In this document: in pieces, positions 1 to 8,011 of the stretch
Layout: every line of letters starts with the position of its first letter
Position numbering within the stretch: the first letter of the stretch is position 1
Assembly (NCBI GenBank): GCA_016795375.1
Contig: JAEUHJ010000024.1
Coordinates: 1 to 37,853 of the forward strand
Reading direction: 5' to 3'
From: Verrucomicrobiaceae bacterium
GTDB taxonomy: Bacteria; Verrucomicrobiota; Verrucomicrobiia; Verrucomicrobiales; Verrucomicrobiaceae
Length of the DNA stretch: 37,853 nt
The notes under the pieces: generated by a model
Told to the model about the DNA's origin: nothing
Databases searched by the model: none
What the model saw: only the letters and a program-made list of their open reading frames with translations
Made by a program: the position numbers and the translations under genes

Positions 1-125
1 GGCTCAACAGCCGCATCCAGGCGATCAAAAGCGCCGCGAGAGGCTTCCGCTCATTCGCCAACTACCGCATACGCATCCTCTTTCACTGTGGCAGACTTGA
101 TCTCAAGCCCTCCCCTACCCACTAA
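1..125 (+). CDS. ISL3-family transposase, C-terminal 40 residues (5' end outside window)
   Basis: Reading from base 3, the frame encodes LNSRIQAIKSAARGFRSF, then NYRIRILFHCGRLDL, and stops at 123-125. The motif 'LNSxIQxIKxxARGFRSFxNYRxxILFxCG' is characteristic of the C-terminus of ISL3-family DDE transposases (DUF4096/transposase_20-like group), just after the last catalytic acidic region. Only the tail is visible, so whether the full transposase is intact cannot be judged. The minus-strand frame at 51-404 overlaps this tail; I take the transposase as the real coding sense for 3-125. Confidence 0.75.
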   Translation, partial: LNSRIQAIKSAARGFRSFANYRIRILFHCGRLDLKPSPTH

Positions 126-140
126 AACCCGCGAAGAACC
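1..140 (+). mobile_element. Right end of an ISL3-type insertion sequence (partial)
   Basis: The element enters from the left window edge. It holds the last 40 codons of a transposase (stop TAA at 123-125) and then a short non-coding end. The end, about 126-140, finishes in CGCGAAGAACC, which resembles the GAAGAGCC-type terminal inverted repeats I recall for ISL3-family elements. The left inverted repeat and any target duplication lie outside the window, so the boundary at about 140 is an inference. The insertion appears to interrupt the minus-strand gene that follows. Confidence 0.6.
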
Positions 141-404
141 ACCTTTGTGTTTCGCATAAGGCGCCCAGAACGCAGCCCCGATCATCCCGCCGGCAAATCC
201 ACCCAGCAGAGCCATCATCGGCCAGATGAGAGGCCCGCCCGTGTCACCCGAGATCGCACAAAGCACGAACAACACAGCGGGCAGAAGACATCCGCACCCC
301 AAAGATCCGCGCAGACACCCCACGACCCGACGACGCTCGGACGGCAAGTCGTTCGCCCTGATTTCTGCCTTGGGTGGTTCATACGGATTGATCTCTTCAC
401 TCAT
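51..404 (-). CDS. Small membrane protein with 'NPYEPP' N-terminus, 3' end probably replaced by IS sequence
   Basis: The ATG at 404 opens MSEEINPYEPPKAE, a start seen in many small uncharacterised PVC membrane proteins. A Cys/Gly-rich turn follows, and then two hydrophobic segments at about residues 37-52 and 58-80. This suggests a small inner-membrane protein of unknown function. An upstream start at 455 would add 17 Arg-rich residues and lose the family-typical N-terminus. The last 29 or so codons (140 down to 51) lie in the ISL3 element on the antisense strand of its transposase. The native C-terminus has therefore probably been lost and the present stop at 51-53 is accidental. The gene is divergent from the sulfatase downstream. 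Confidence 0.5.
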   Translation of the reverse strand: MSEEINPYEPPKAEIRANDLPSERRRVVGCLRGSLGCGCLLPAVLFVLCAISGDTGGPLIWPMMALLGGFAGGMIGAAFWAPYAKHKGGSSRVLVGRGGLEIKSATVKEDAYAVVGE

Positions 405-509
405 GCCATGTCGAGGCGGTGTTCTTTGGTATTGACCAAAACGTCTCTCCCGCAAGGATCATGGCATCTGATTTCGCAATCCATGCATTCCAATTTTTTT
501 CTCAAACAC

Positions 510-1940
510 ATGCTCCGCACTCTCCTGCTTTCCGTGTGTTCCTTGGGCCATCTCTCCGCCGCGGACGCCCCGCCCAACATCATCGTCATGCTCATTGATG
601 ACATGGGCTGGACCGATCTCGGCTGCTACGGCTCCAAATACTACGAGACGCCGCACATCGACCAGCTCGCGAAGGACGGCATGCGCTTCACGCAGGCGTA
701 TTCGGCCTGCACCGTGTGCTCGCCGACGCGGGCGGCGATGATGACGGGCAAATCCCCCGCCCGCCTTCACATCACCGACTGGATCGCCGGTCACGTGCCG
801 GACAACGGCCGCCTCGCCATCCCGCAGTGGACGATGCAACTGCCGCTGGAGGAGGAAACCATCGCCGAACGGCTCAAAACACGCGGCTATGCCACCGCGA
901 GCATCGGCAAGTGGCATCTCGGCAACGAGGAGTTCTACCCGACGAAGCAGGGCTTCGACGTGAACATCGGCGGCACGCACGGCGGCTCGCCAAAAAGCTA
1001 CTTTTCACCCTACAACACACCCACGCTGCCCGACGGTCCGCAGGACGAATTTCTCACCGACCGGCTGACGGCCGAGGCCGCGAAATTCATCGAGAATAAC
1101 AAATCGAAGCCCTTCTTCGTCTATCTGCCGCATTACGCCGTCCACACGCCGATCATGGGCAAGAAAGAGGTCATCGCGAAGTATCAGGCCAAAAAGGCCG
1201 CCGGCGGACACAGCAATCCGGTTTATGCGGCGCTCGTCGAAAGCGTGGACGACAGCGTCGGCGCTCTTCGAGCGAAGCTGAAGGAGTTGAATCTTGATCA
1301 GAACACGATCTTCATCTTCACCAGTGACAACGGCGGCCTCAGCGGCACCGTGAACCAGCGGGGCTGGTCACGCGGCCCCACGGACAACAGCCCCGCCCGC
1401 CTTGGCAAAGGCAGCGCGTATGAGGGCGGCGTCCACATCCCGCTCATCGTCTCCTGGCCTGCGAAAGTGAAGCCAGGCAGCACTTGCGACGTGCCGGTCA
1501 TCACCTACGACCATGTGCCAACGCTGCTCGAAGCCACGCAGACGCCATTGAAGGAAAAGCAAATCGTCGATGGCGAATCGCTCATGCCGCTGCTCACTGA
1601 AACCGGCACGCTCAAGCGCGGGGCGATCTACTGGCACTACCCGCATTATCACCCTGGCAGCGCCACGCCTTACAGCGCGATCCGCGAAGGCGACTGGAAA
1701 CTCGTCCAGTTCCACGAGGACAACCACGTCGAGCTCTACAACCTCAAACTCGACGCGGGGGAGGCTGACAACCGCGCCCCGCATGACTCCGTCCGCGCCA
1801 TGCAGCTCCGCGACAAGCTCAACGCCTGGCTCAAGGACACCGGCGCGCAGATTCCCGAACGCAATCCCAAATACGATCCCGACAAGCCGCTCAACGAGCC
1901 ACGCAAAGCCAAAGGCGAGGGCAAGAAGAAGGCTGAGTAA
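510..1940 (+). CDS. Secreted sulfatase, cysteine type (S1 family)
   Basis: A 476-residue type I sulfatase hydrolysing sulfate esters, probably from polysaccharides or other organic sulfates; the substrate cannot be read from the sequence. A signal peptide (MLRTLLLSVCSLGHLSA) precedes mature DAPPN. Metal-binding Asp30-Asp31 lie in the first strand. The signature C70-S-P-T-R74 holds the Cys that a formylglycine-generating enzyme would convert. GKWHLG and the later SDNGG supply further active-site and metal ligands. Length is normal for the family. An ATG at 483 is an alternative start that lengthens the signal peptide; the open frame back to 147 lacks any signal logic and is discarded. No sulfatase-maturating enzyme is in the window. 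It sits just upstream of an exported Gfo/Idh/MocA protein on the same strand, as is common in PVC catabolic clusters. Confidence 0.93.
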   Translation: MLRTLLLSVCSLGHLSAADAPPNIIVMLIDDMGWTDLGCYGSKYYETPHIDQLAKDGMRFTQAYSACTVCSPTRAAMMTGKSPARLHITDWIAGHVPDNGRLAIPQWTMQLPLEEETIAERLKTRGYATASIGKWHLGNEEFYPTKQGFDVNIGGTHGGSPKSYFSPYNTPTLPDGPQDEFLTDRLTAEAAKFIENNKSKPFFVYLPHYAVHTPIMGKKEVIAKYQAKKAAGGHSNPVYAALVESVDDSVGALRAKLKELNLDQNTIFIFTSDNGGLSGTVNQRGWSRGPTDNSPARLGKGSAYEGGVHIPLIVSWPAKVKPGSTCDVPVITYDHVPTLLEATQTPLKEKQIVDGESLMPLLTETGTLKRGAIYWHYPHYHPGSATPYSAIREGDWKLVQFHEDNHVELYNLKLDAGEADNRAPHDSVRAMQLRDKLNAWLKDTGAQIPERNPKYDPDKPLNEPRKAKGEGKKKAE

Positions 1941-1946
1941 GTTCCA

Positions 1947-2020
1947 AGTTTATAGTTTCAGGTTTCAAGTTGGCCGCGATGCCCGCTCGGCTTGAAACTT
2001 TGAACCTGAAACATGAAACT
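1947..2020. repeat. Imperfect inverted repeat built on GTTTCAGGTTTCAAG
   Basis: The arms at 1947-1969 and 1991-2020 pair with one another. GTTTCAGGTT (1955-1964) pairs with AACCTGAAAC (2003-2012), and TTCAAG (1964-1969) with CTTGAA (1991-1996), with a bulge between. The left part continues pairing to 2020 with mismatches. The loop is 1970-1990. It begins seven bases after the sulfatase stop and ends 29 bases before the Gfo/Idh start. It could end the sulfatase message or be a dispersed intergenic repeat; there is no U-tract. Confidence 0.6.
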
Positions 2021-2049
2021 CATGCCGCGAAGCACGTTGTAATGACACC

Positions 2050-3480
2050 ATGAGTCCCAACCAGCCCGTTTCCTCCCGCCGTCAATTCCTCGCCCGCAGC
2101 GCCACTGCGGCCGCGGCGTTCGGCTTTCCCGCCATCGTCAGCTCACGTTCACCGAACGACAAGCTCAACCTCGTCTTCATCGGTGTCGGCGGCCGCGGGG
2201 CGGGAAACATCAAGGATCTGACCGGCATGGCGATGTATCAGCCGAAGAAAGAGTCCAAGAAAGGCGAACCCAATGTCCAGCCACCGCCTCCGCTCGAACC
2301 ACGCGAGAACGTCGTCGCGCTTTGCGATGTGAATGGAGAGAACCTCGATCGTGCGGGCGAAGCATTCAAAGGCGCGAAGAAGTTCCGGGACTTCCGCAAG
2401 CTCTACGACGAGCTCAGCGCCTCCGAGATCGACGCCGTGGTCATCAGCACCACGGAGCACACGCACGCGTATGCCACCTTGCCCGCGCTGCTGATGAAGA
2501 AGCCGGTTTACTGCGAAAAGCCGCTCACCCACAACGTCGCCGAGGCACGATTGATCACCGAGGCCGCTGCGAAGGCGGGCGTGGTCACGCAGATGGGCAC
2601 GCAGATCCACGGCATGCCGAACTACCGCCGCGTCGTGGAGCTGATCCAAAGCGGCGCCATCGGCAAAGTGTCCGAGGCGCATGTCTGCGTGTCGCGCGCC
2701 TGGGGTTTGCAGAGCAAGGAGGACGCGGAGAAGAACGGCGACATCGTTTTTGTGACCGAACGGCCCGCCGTGGCCGAAACGCCGCCGCCGTTCCTCGACT
2801 GGGATCTGTGGATCGGCCCCGCGCCGATGCGCCCCTACAACAGCGTCTATTTCCCCGGCCCGAAATGGTATCGCTGGTGGGATTTCGGCAACGGCACCAT
2901 GTCCGACCTCGGCAGCCATTGGAATGACCTGCCGTTCTGGGCGCTGAAACTCGACGCGCCGCTCAGCGTGGAGGCTTTTGGCCCTGAACCGCATCCAGAG
3001 ATCGCCCCGGCCTCGATGCACGCTGTTTATGAATACGGGCCGCGTGGCGACATGCCCGCGTGCAAGGTCCACTGGCATCAGGGCGCGAGCAAACCGGACG
3101 TGTGGAAGAACGATCCCTTCATCAGCAAGTGGGGCAGCGGCGTGCTCTTCGTGGGCGACAAGGGCATGCTGCTCTCCGATTACGGCAGGCACGTCCTGCT
3201 GCCCGAGGCCGATTTCAAAGACTTCCAGCGTCCGAAGCCCTTCATCGCCGACTCCCCCGGCCATCACGCTGAATTCCTCGCCGCCATCAGGAACGGCACG
3301 CCCACCGGCAGCCCCTTCAGCTACGCGGGACCGCTCACCGAGGCCAACCATCTCGGCAACGTGGCCCACCGCGCCGGTGGCAGGATCGTGTGGGATGCCA
3401 AAGCCATGCGCATCACCAACAACGAGGCCGCGAACCGCTTCTTGAAACGTGAACCGCGTGAGGGATGGAAACTGGGATGA
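2050..3480 (+). CDS. Tat-exported Gfo/Idh/MocA family oxidoreductase
   Basis: A 476-residue NAD(P)-dependent dehydrogenase-like protein, predicted to act on a sugar or cyclitol outside the cytoplasm. The N-terminus carries a twin-arginine signal ([10 protein letters not shown], then an Ala-rich stretch to about residue 31). The Rossmann motif GVGGRG is at 45-50 and the family motif EKPLTHN at 156-162 holds the conserved Lys. The C-terminal half has the expected alpha/beta fold with a GSHWNDL segment. Residues 60-88 form a Lys/Pro-rich insertion between the first and second strands of the Rossmann fold, longer than in the usual family member. The gene follows the sulfatase by 109 bases on the same strand, so the two may share a pathway; substrate unknown. 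How the cofactor is kept with the exported enzyme is known for related exported members but not visible here. Confidence 0.92.
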   Translation: MSPNQPVSSRRQFLARSATAAAAFGFPAIVSSRSPNDKLNLVFIGVGGRGAGNIKDLTGMAMYQPKKESKKGEPNVQPPPPLEPRENVVALCDVNGENLDRAGEAFKGAKKFRDFRKLYDELSASEIDAVVISTTEHTHAYATLPALLMKKPVYCEKPLTHNVAEARLITEAAAKAGVVTQMGTQIHGMPNYRRVVELIQSGAIGKVSEAHVCVSRAWGLQSKEDAEKNGDIVFVTERPAVAETPPPFLDWDLWIGPAPMRPYNSVYFPGPKWYRWWDFGNGTMSDLGSHWNDLPFWALKLDAPLSVEAFGPEPHPEIAPASMHAVYEYGPRGDMPACKVHWHQGASKPDVWKNDPFISKWGSGVLFVGDKGMLLSDYGRHVLLPEADFKDFQRPKPFIADSPGHHAEFLAAIRNGTPTGSPFSYAGPLTEANHLGNVAHRAGGRIVWDAKAMRITNNEAANRFLKREPREGWKLG

Positions 3481-3492
3481 CCTCTCAAGGCG

Positions 3493-3514
3493 GGGATGCG
3501 TTCATCCGCATCCC
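3493..3514. terminator. Hairpin between convergent genes
   Basis: GGGATGCG (3493-3500) and CGCATCCC (3507-3514) form a perfect 8-bp stem with a 6-base loop. It lies exactly in the 36-base gap between the converging Gfo/Idh and haem-protein genes, so it could end transcription from both sides. There is no T-run, so strength is uncertain. Confidence 0.55.
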
Positions 3515-3516
3515 AG

Positions 3517-6003
3517 TCACTTCACGAACATCGGGTCATCCGGGTTCCCTTTGCTGAGCAGGTAAGCCATGAGGTCGAGGATGTCGTCCTCCTTGAGCAT
3601 GAACAGCAGGCCGGGCGGCATCATGCTGATCTTGCTCTCCCCGGTCTTCACCACGTCACGTGCATCGACGTTGGTGAAGTTGTTCGGGTCCATCATGTTC
3701 GTGCAGACCATCATGATGTTCTCCTTCATGTTCGCGATGCGGCCCACGACCATGCTGCCGTCCTTTTTGGTGAAAACGGTGCTGCCATACTGGTCGCTGA
3801 TTTCTTTGCTCGGCTCCAGGATGTGCTCCAGCAGGTCACGGGGGCTGTATTTGCCCGCCACGGAGGTCAAATCGGGTCCGATGGCTCCGCCTTCGTTTTG
3901 GAAGCGATGGCAGGCAAAGCACGTCGCGGCTCCAAACATGTTCCGGCCGTTCTGGAAGTTGCGATTGCCCTCCAGACCGACACCGAGCGATTTTTCGAGA
4001 TCAGCGACCGTCCACGCTTTGACGAAGTTCATCGGCTTTATGGTGAAACTCGGCGCTTTGGCCTCCGGTTTGGCATCGAGCACGTCTTTGATCGCGAGCT
4101 TCTCTTCCTCGCTCATCGTGCCGAGCGCGTCCTTTTTGATTTCGCCGATGAAGAGGTCAAATGAGGCCCCGCCCTTGTAATTCGCGGCACGCAGGAACCA
4201 GCGAAAGTAATCCGCCCGCAGCTCCTTCGTCCAACCCGTCTTCGCGAAGCGCAGGATGCGAGCGTAGTCGATCTGCTCCTCCTGCGTGGGCGAGTCATTC
4301 ACCAGCGGAGCCGCTTTCGCGACGATTCCGGCATCGCCGAGGAAAACGAGCACCTCGGCGAGGTCGCGATTCAGCCCCGTGTCATTCGTCGGGAAGAGCG
4401 GATTGAGCTTCGCGATCAATTCGGCCTTTGTCGCCGCATCCGGCTCACCGAGACGCGTGAAGGCGAGCATGTAATCGCGGATCAGCGTCACGCGGTCGAG
4501 TCCCTTGAGCGATTTGAAGTCGATCTTGCTCAACGCGTCGAGAATCGGCTTCAGCAGCGTCTTGTCTCCACCGCTGCTGCGTGCCAGCGCCATCAACGCG
4601 GTCATAGCAACACGTGGATTGGCTTCGGCGAGTGCCTTGTCCTTCCAGGATGCCATGGGCTGATGCTCGATGGCAATGCGTGCGGCGAAGCGAACGCCAC
4701 GATCTTGGTGCCCCAAGAGATCCCAGCAGTAATCAATGGCTTTGGGGTCTTGTTTGCCGTGAAATTGTTCGCAACTGAAGCGCTCAGCCGCTCCAGCATA
4801 AACCTGCAACGAGGATTCCTTGGTCCCCTCAATGGATTCACCACCGACATACGTCACCCGATACAGACCGCTCTGCACTTTGCGCCCGCCGACGCTCACA
4901 TACACGGCTCCATCCTTCTTGGAGACCTCAATGTCCGTCAGCGGCAGCGGCGAGGCACTCATAAACTCCTCGGTGGTGCCGGTGTAGCCAGCTCCGTTTC
5001 GCGCGAGGTGCACGGCATACATCTTGCCGTAGCTCCAGTCGCAGATGTAGAGCGCGTCCTGGTATTTCGCGGGAAACTTCGCGCCGTAGCCGAAGGCGAC
5101 GCCAGTCGGCGAGCCGGGGCCGATGTCCACAACGGCGGGAAGGCTGTCCTCCCAGCGCACCGGCCATTTCTTGCTGCATGTGCGCCAGCCGAACTCGCCG
5201 CCGCTTTGCATGAAGCACACGCGTGTGGGGCGATACCACGGCATGCCGGTGTCCCACTCCATGTCGGCGTCGAAGCCGAAGATATCGCCGTGGCGGCTGA
5301 TGGCGATGTCGTAGGTGTTGCGGGTGCCGGTGTTGACGAGTTCCCACTTTTTGCCGTCGAGATCCGTCTTCGCCAGCCAGCCGCCGGGAGCGAGCACGTC
5401 GCGCATGAACCCACGGCCCAGCAGCATCGGGAAAAGCCGGTCCTCCGCCCAATGACGCGGCACGCGGCTGGTTTCGCAACTTGGTTCCGGCGTTTGATTG
5501 CCGCACACCACATAGAGACTCCTGCCATCCGGCGCGGCAACGACGCCGTGCGGGCCGTGCTCGCCCGCTTTGCCCGGAAACGAACGTAGGAGCTCGACGG
5601 CGTCGAATTGATCATCGCCGTTGGTGTCCTTGCAGCGGTAAAGGCCGCGTCCTTGATAGGCGTCATCATTCACCACGCCGTAGAGCGCTCCCGCGTGATA
5701 AAGCAGTCCCTGGCAGTGTCCGAAGTCGATGCTGAGCTTCTCGATCTTCGTCTCACCCGGGCTGCCACCGATGGCGGGCGGTGTGATGCGATAGAGCGCT
5801 CCATATTGGTCGCTGCAAATCATGCGCCCTTTGTCATCCTGCGTCATCGCCACCCATGAACCCTCGGTTTCCTTCGGCACGGAGTAGAGCAGCTCCACTT
5901 TGAAACCCTTCGCGACCTTGATCTTCTCCACCGGCGTGGCCTGGGTGGCGATCTGGGCGTGACCTGCAGTGGTGGCTAAAAGAAGCGGGAGGAGGAACTT
6001 CAT
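3517..6003 (-). CDS. Secreted PVC-type haem-binding protein with c-type cytochrome C-terminus
   Basis: An 828-residue exported protein. A signal peptide (MKFLLPLLLATTAGHA) is followed by a long region resembling a soluble-dehydrogenase-like beta-propeller (about 30-420; motifs such as DDKGRMICSDQYG and CDWSYGKMY). A helical HEAT-like region comes next (about 430-640), then a c-type haem domain with C695-x-x-C698-H699 and a likely distal Met at 794/795. This arrangement is the 'PVC-type haem-binding CxxCH protein' seen in large numbers in Planctomycetota and Verrucomicrobiota, thought to oxidise sugars or related substrates in the periplasm and pass on electrons. The exact substrate is unknown. 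The start at 6003 is chosen for the signal peptide; an upstream start at 6081 adds a polar stretch. It lies 135 bases downstream of the SGNH hydrolase on the same strand. Confidence 0.9.
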   Translation of the reverse strand: MKFLLPLLLATTAGHAQIATQATPVEKIKVAKGFKVELLYSVPKETEGSWVAMTQDDKGRMICSDQYGALYRITPPAIGGSPGETKIEKLSIDFGHCQGLLYHAGALYGVVNDDAYQGRGLYRCKDTNGDDQFDAVELLRSFPGKAGEHGPHGVVAAPDGRSLYVVCGNQTPEPSCETSRVPRHWAEDRLFPMLLGRGFMRDVLAPGGWLAKTDLDGKKWELVNTGTRNTYDIAISRHGDIFGFDADMEWDTGMPWYRPTRVCFMQSGGEFGWRTCSKKWPVRWEDSLPAVVDIGPGSPTGVAFGYGAKFPAKYQDALYICDWSYGKMYAVHLARNGAGYTGTTEEFMSASPLPLTDIEVSKKDGAVYVSVGGRKVQSGLYRVTYVGGESIEGTKESSLQVYAGAAERFSCEQFHGKQDPKAIDYCWDLLGHQDRGVRFAARIAIEHQPMASWKDKALAEANPRVAMTALMALARSSGGDKTLLKPILDALSKIDFKSLKGLDRVTLIRDYMLAFTRLGEPDAATKAELIAKLNPLFPTNDTGLNRDLAEVLVFLGDAGIVAKAAPLVNDSPTQEEQIDYARILRFAKTGWTKELRADYFRWFLRAANYKGGASFDLFIGEIKKDALGTMSEEEKLAIKDVLDAKPEAKAPSFTIKPMNFVKAWTVADLEKSLGVGLEGNRNFQNGRNMFGAATCFACHRFQNEGGAIGPDLTSVAGKYSPRDLLEHILEPSKEISDQYGSTVFTKKDGSMVVGRIANMKENIMMVCTNMMDPNNFTNVDARDVVKTGESKISMMPPGLLFMLKEDDILDLMAYLLSKGNPDDPMFVK

Positions 6004-6138
6004 GGCGTGTGAAGAAAAAACGGAGTGTTCAGATGCAGGTGTTCGGGGGATGGTTTCGTCGTCAAAGGTCAAGCTGATCAAGGGTCGTATCAGCGTCCTC
6101 CTTGAGCACTTCTCAACTCCTTGACCGGGGATTGACCC

Positions 6139-6882
6139 TCACTTCATGAGCTCCTTGACCTTGCCCTCGATGGCGTCGGCCCACATCTGGTAGCCTTTGA
6201 CGTTGAGGTGGAGCAGGTCGGGCATGATTTCCTTCGGCAGGGTGCCGTCGGGCTGGAGGAAGATGTTGCCGATGTCCATGTAGGACACGCGCCTGCCGTC
6301 GGCGAAACCGGAGATGAGGTTGTTCGTGGCGATGTTCTGCTGACGCATCTTGTCATCCTTCGTCGCGCCGCGCGGGAAGATGCCGAGCAGCAGCACCTTG
6401 GTCTCCGGCAGCTTTTTGCCGAAGATGTCGAGGATCATTTTCACCCCCTCGGCAGTCTGTTCGGCGCTGCTGGTGTAAATGACGCCGCCGTGCTCCTTGG
6501 ACGGGCGGTTTTGATGACCGGTGTTGTTGGTGCCGATCATGAGGACGACGAGCTTCGGCTTCAAGCCCTCGAAGTTGCCGTGCTGGAGCCGCCAGATGAT
6601 GTGCTCGGTGCGGTCGCCGCCGATGCCGAAGTTAGCAGCCTTCAGCGGAGCCCAAGTTTTGGCCCACACCTCCTTGCCGTTGCCTTCCCACCCATGGGTG
6701 ATGGAGTCACCGAGGAAAACCAACTGCGCCTCGCCTTTTTGGGAGATCGCGTTGAAGGACTCGTGGCGCTTCACCCAGCCGCCCTCGCGGGGCTGCGGGC
6801 TGATGGCGAGATTTTTGGGGGCTTCAGCGAGGCTGACAACGGCCAGGCACAACGAGATGATGGAGAAGGCGAGTGATTTCAT
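6139..6882 (-). CDS. Secreted SGNH/GDSL-family hydrolase
   Basis: A 247-residue esterase/lipase-like hydrolase of the platelet-activating-factor acetylhydrolase-like SGNH group. A signal peptide is at 1-20 (MKSLAFSIISLCLAVVSLAE). Block I is GDSITHGW with nucleophile Ser60, block II GIGGDRT (86-92), block III IGTNN with Asn120, and block V DLLHLN with Asp222 and His225. All four catalytic blocks are present, so the enzyme should be active. In such a setting it commonly removes acetyl or other acyl groups from glycans; that role is inferred here from its sulfatase and dehydrogenase neighbours. The start at 6882 was chosen because it opens the signal peptide; a longer start at 6927 would bury it. 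Confidence 0.9.
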   Translation of the reverse strand: MKSLAFSIISLCLAVVSLAEAPKNLAISPQPREGGWVKRHESFNAISQKGEAQLVFLGDSITHGWEGNGKEVWAKTWAPLKAANFGIGGDRTEHIIWRLQHGNFEGLKPKLVVLMIGTNNTGHQNRPSKEHGGVIYTSSAEQTAEGVKMILDIFGKKLPETKVLLLGIFPRGATKDDKMRQQNIATNNLISGFADGRRVSYMDIGNIFLQPDGTLPKEIMPDLLHLNVKGYQMWADAIEGKVKELMK

Positions 6883-6942
6883 GGTGGGAGAGCCGGTGAT
6901 GATGCCGGGATGGTACGAAACTCGCAAGCTGCGAATGTTATT

Positions 6943-8010
6943 TCACGCCTTCAGCGCCCAATCGAGCAACGCTTGCGCGTCACGCCACACGCCATCACTC
7001 GTGTCGTTGAGCACGACCACGATGCGGCGGCGACCGTTGCGCTGGCCGGTGGCGACCAAACAATAACCGGCGGCTTCGGTGTAGCCGGTTTTCATGCCGT
7101 CACAGTAACTGGCGCTGCGCAGGACGCGGTTGGTGTTCGCCAGGTCGATGGATTTGCCGCCTGGCCTGGCGAACTTGTAGCTTTGCAGCTTCACGATTTT
7201 GCGGATTTCCGGCAGCTTGTCGGCGGCCTTGGCGATGAAGGCGAGATCGCGCGCGGTGCTGTAAGGATTCTCGTCGGTGGTGGAGGGCAGGCCGTGCGGA
7301 TTGACGAAGTGGGTGTTTTGCAGGCCGAGCGCCCTGGCGCGCTCGTCCATTTTCGCCGCGAAGGCGGCGACGCTGCCGGCGTTGTCACGGGCGAGCGCCT
7401 GGGCGATGTCGTTGGAGCTTTTCACCATCATCGCGGTGAGGAGCTGACGGCGGGTGTATTGCTCACCGACCTTCAGGCCGATGCGTACCGGGGCGCATTG
7501 TGTGTCGCTGAGCTCGATGGTGACGATCTTGTCGAGATCGCCGGCCTCGACGATGAGCAGGCCGGTCATGATCTTCGTGGTGCTGGCTATGGCGCCCTTG
7601 TCGTCCGGATTTTTTTCAAACAACACGTCGTCCGTCTCCGGATCAATGACGATGCAACGTCCCGCATTGATGTGGGGAAGCGCGCCGCGGAGGTTTTTGA
7701 TCTCGACCTCGCGGCGGACCTTCCTGAGTTTCTCAGTCTCCTCGGCGAGTTCTGTCTCCAGGCGTTTTTTCAGCTCCTGCACGGCGTTCTCACGCGCCAC
7801 GAGCTGGGCCTTCTCTTTTTCGATGAGCTGGCGTTCGGCGGCGATCCCGCGCTGGATTTTCGAGGCGGCGGCGATCTTCGCCTCGGCCTCCTCCTCGCGC
7901 CATTGCAACTGCTGCTCGCGTTTTTCATCAATGCAGCCGCTGACCGCGACGATGCAAAATCCTGCGAACAGGAAGCGGGTGCGAAATCTCAGAAAATGGC
8001 GCGTGATCAT
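6943..8010 (-). CDS. Lipoprotein D-alanyl-D-alanine carboxypeptidase (peptidase S11) with coiled-coil stalk
   Basis: A 355-residue penicillin-binding-protein-type enzyme that would trim the terminal D-Ala of peptidoglycan pentapeptides. All three S11 motifs are present: S143-T-T-K146 (nucleophile Ser143), S198-S-N200 and K307-T-G309. The N-terminus has a signal with a lipobox-like VSGC, so Cys26 is likely lipidated. Residues 30-105 are highly charged and heptad-like (EEEAEAKIAAASK, EKEKAQLVARENAVQELKKR), a coiled coil. Unlike E. coli PBP5, there is no C-terminal beta domain or membrane-anchoring helix; the protein ends at WALKA just after the catalytic domain, so the anchor has moved to the N-terminus. 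It starts one base after the stop of aroD and is probably co-transcribed with it. Confidence 0.9.
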   Translation of the reverse strand: MITRHFLRFRTRFLFAGFCIVAVSGCIDEKREQQLQWREEEAEAKIAAASKIQRGIAAERQLIEKEKAQLVARENAVQELKKRLETELAEETEKLRKVRREVEIKNLRGALPHINAGRCIVIDPETDDVLFEKNPDDKGAIASTTKIMTGLLIVEAGDLDKIVTIELSDTQCAPVRIGLKVGEQYTRRQLLTAMMVKSSNDIAQALARDNAGSVAAFAAKMDERARALGLQNTHFVNPHGLPSTTDENPYSTARDLAFIAKAADKLPEIRKIVKLQSYKFARPGGKSIDLANTNRVLRSASYCDGMKTGYTEAAGYCLVATGQRNGRRRIVVVLNDTSDGVWRDAQALLDWALKA

Positions 8011-8011
8011 C

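Noticed and set aside
147..482. N-terminal extension of the sulfatase frame
   Set aside because: The extra 112-121 residues are Arg/Pro-rich, run opposite the membrane-protein gene, and would place the signal peptide in the middle of the protein.
2149..3369. A 406-codon open frame on the minus strand opposite the first Gfo/Idh gene
   Set aside because: It has no recognisable domain and lies wholly opposite a well-supported gene. Long antisense frames are expected in high-GC coding DNA.
6004..6138. GGTCAAG/CTTGACC inverted repeat between the haem protein and SGNH hydrolase
   Set aside because: The arms are only 7 bp and about 46 bases apart, with weak nested pairing; this could easily be chance.
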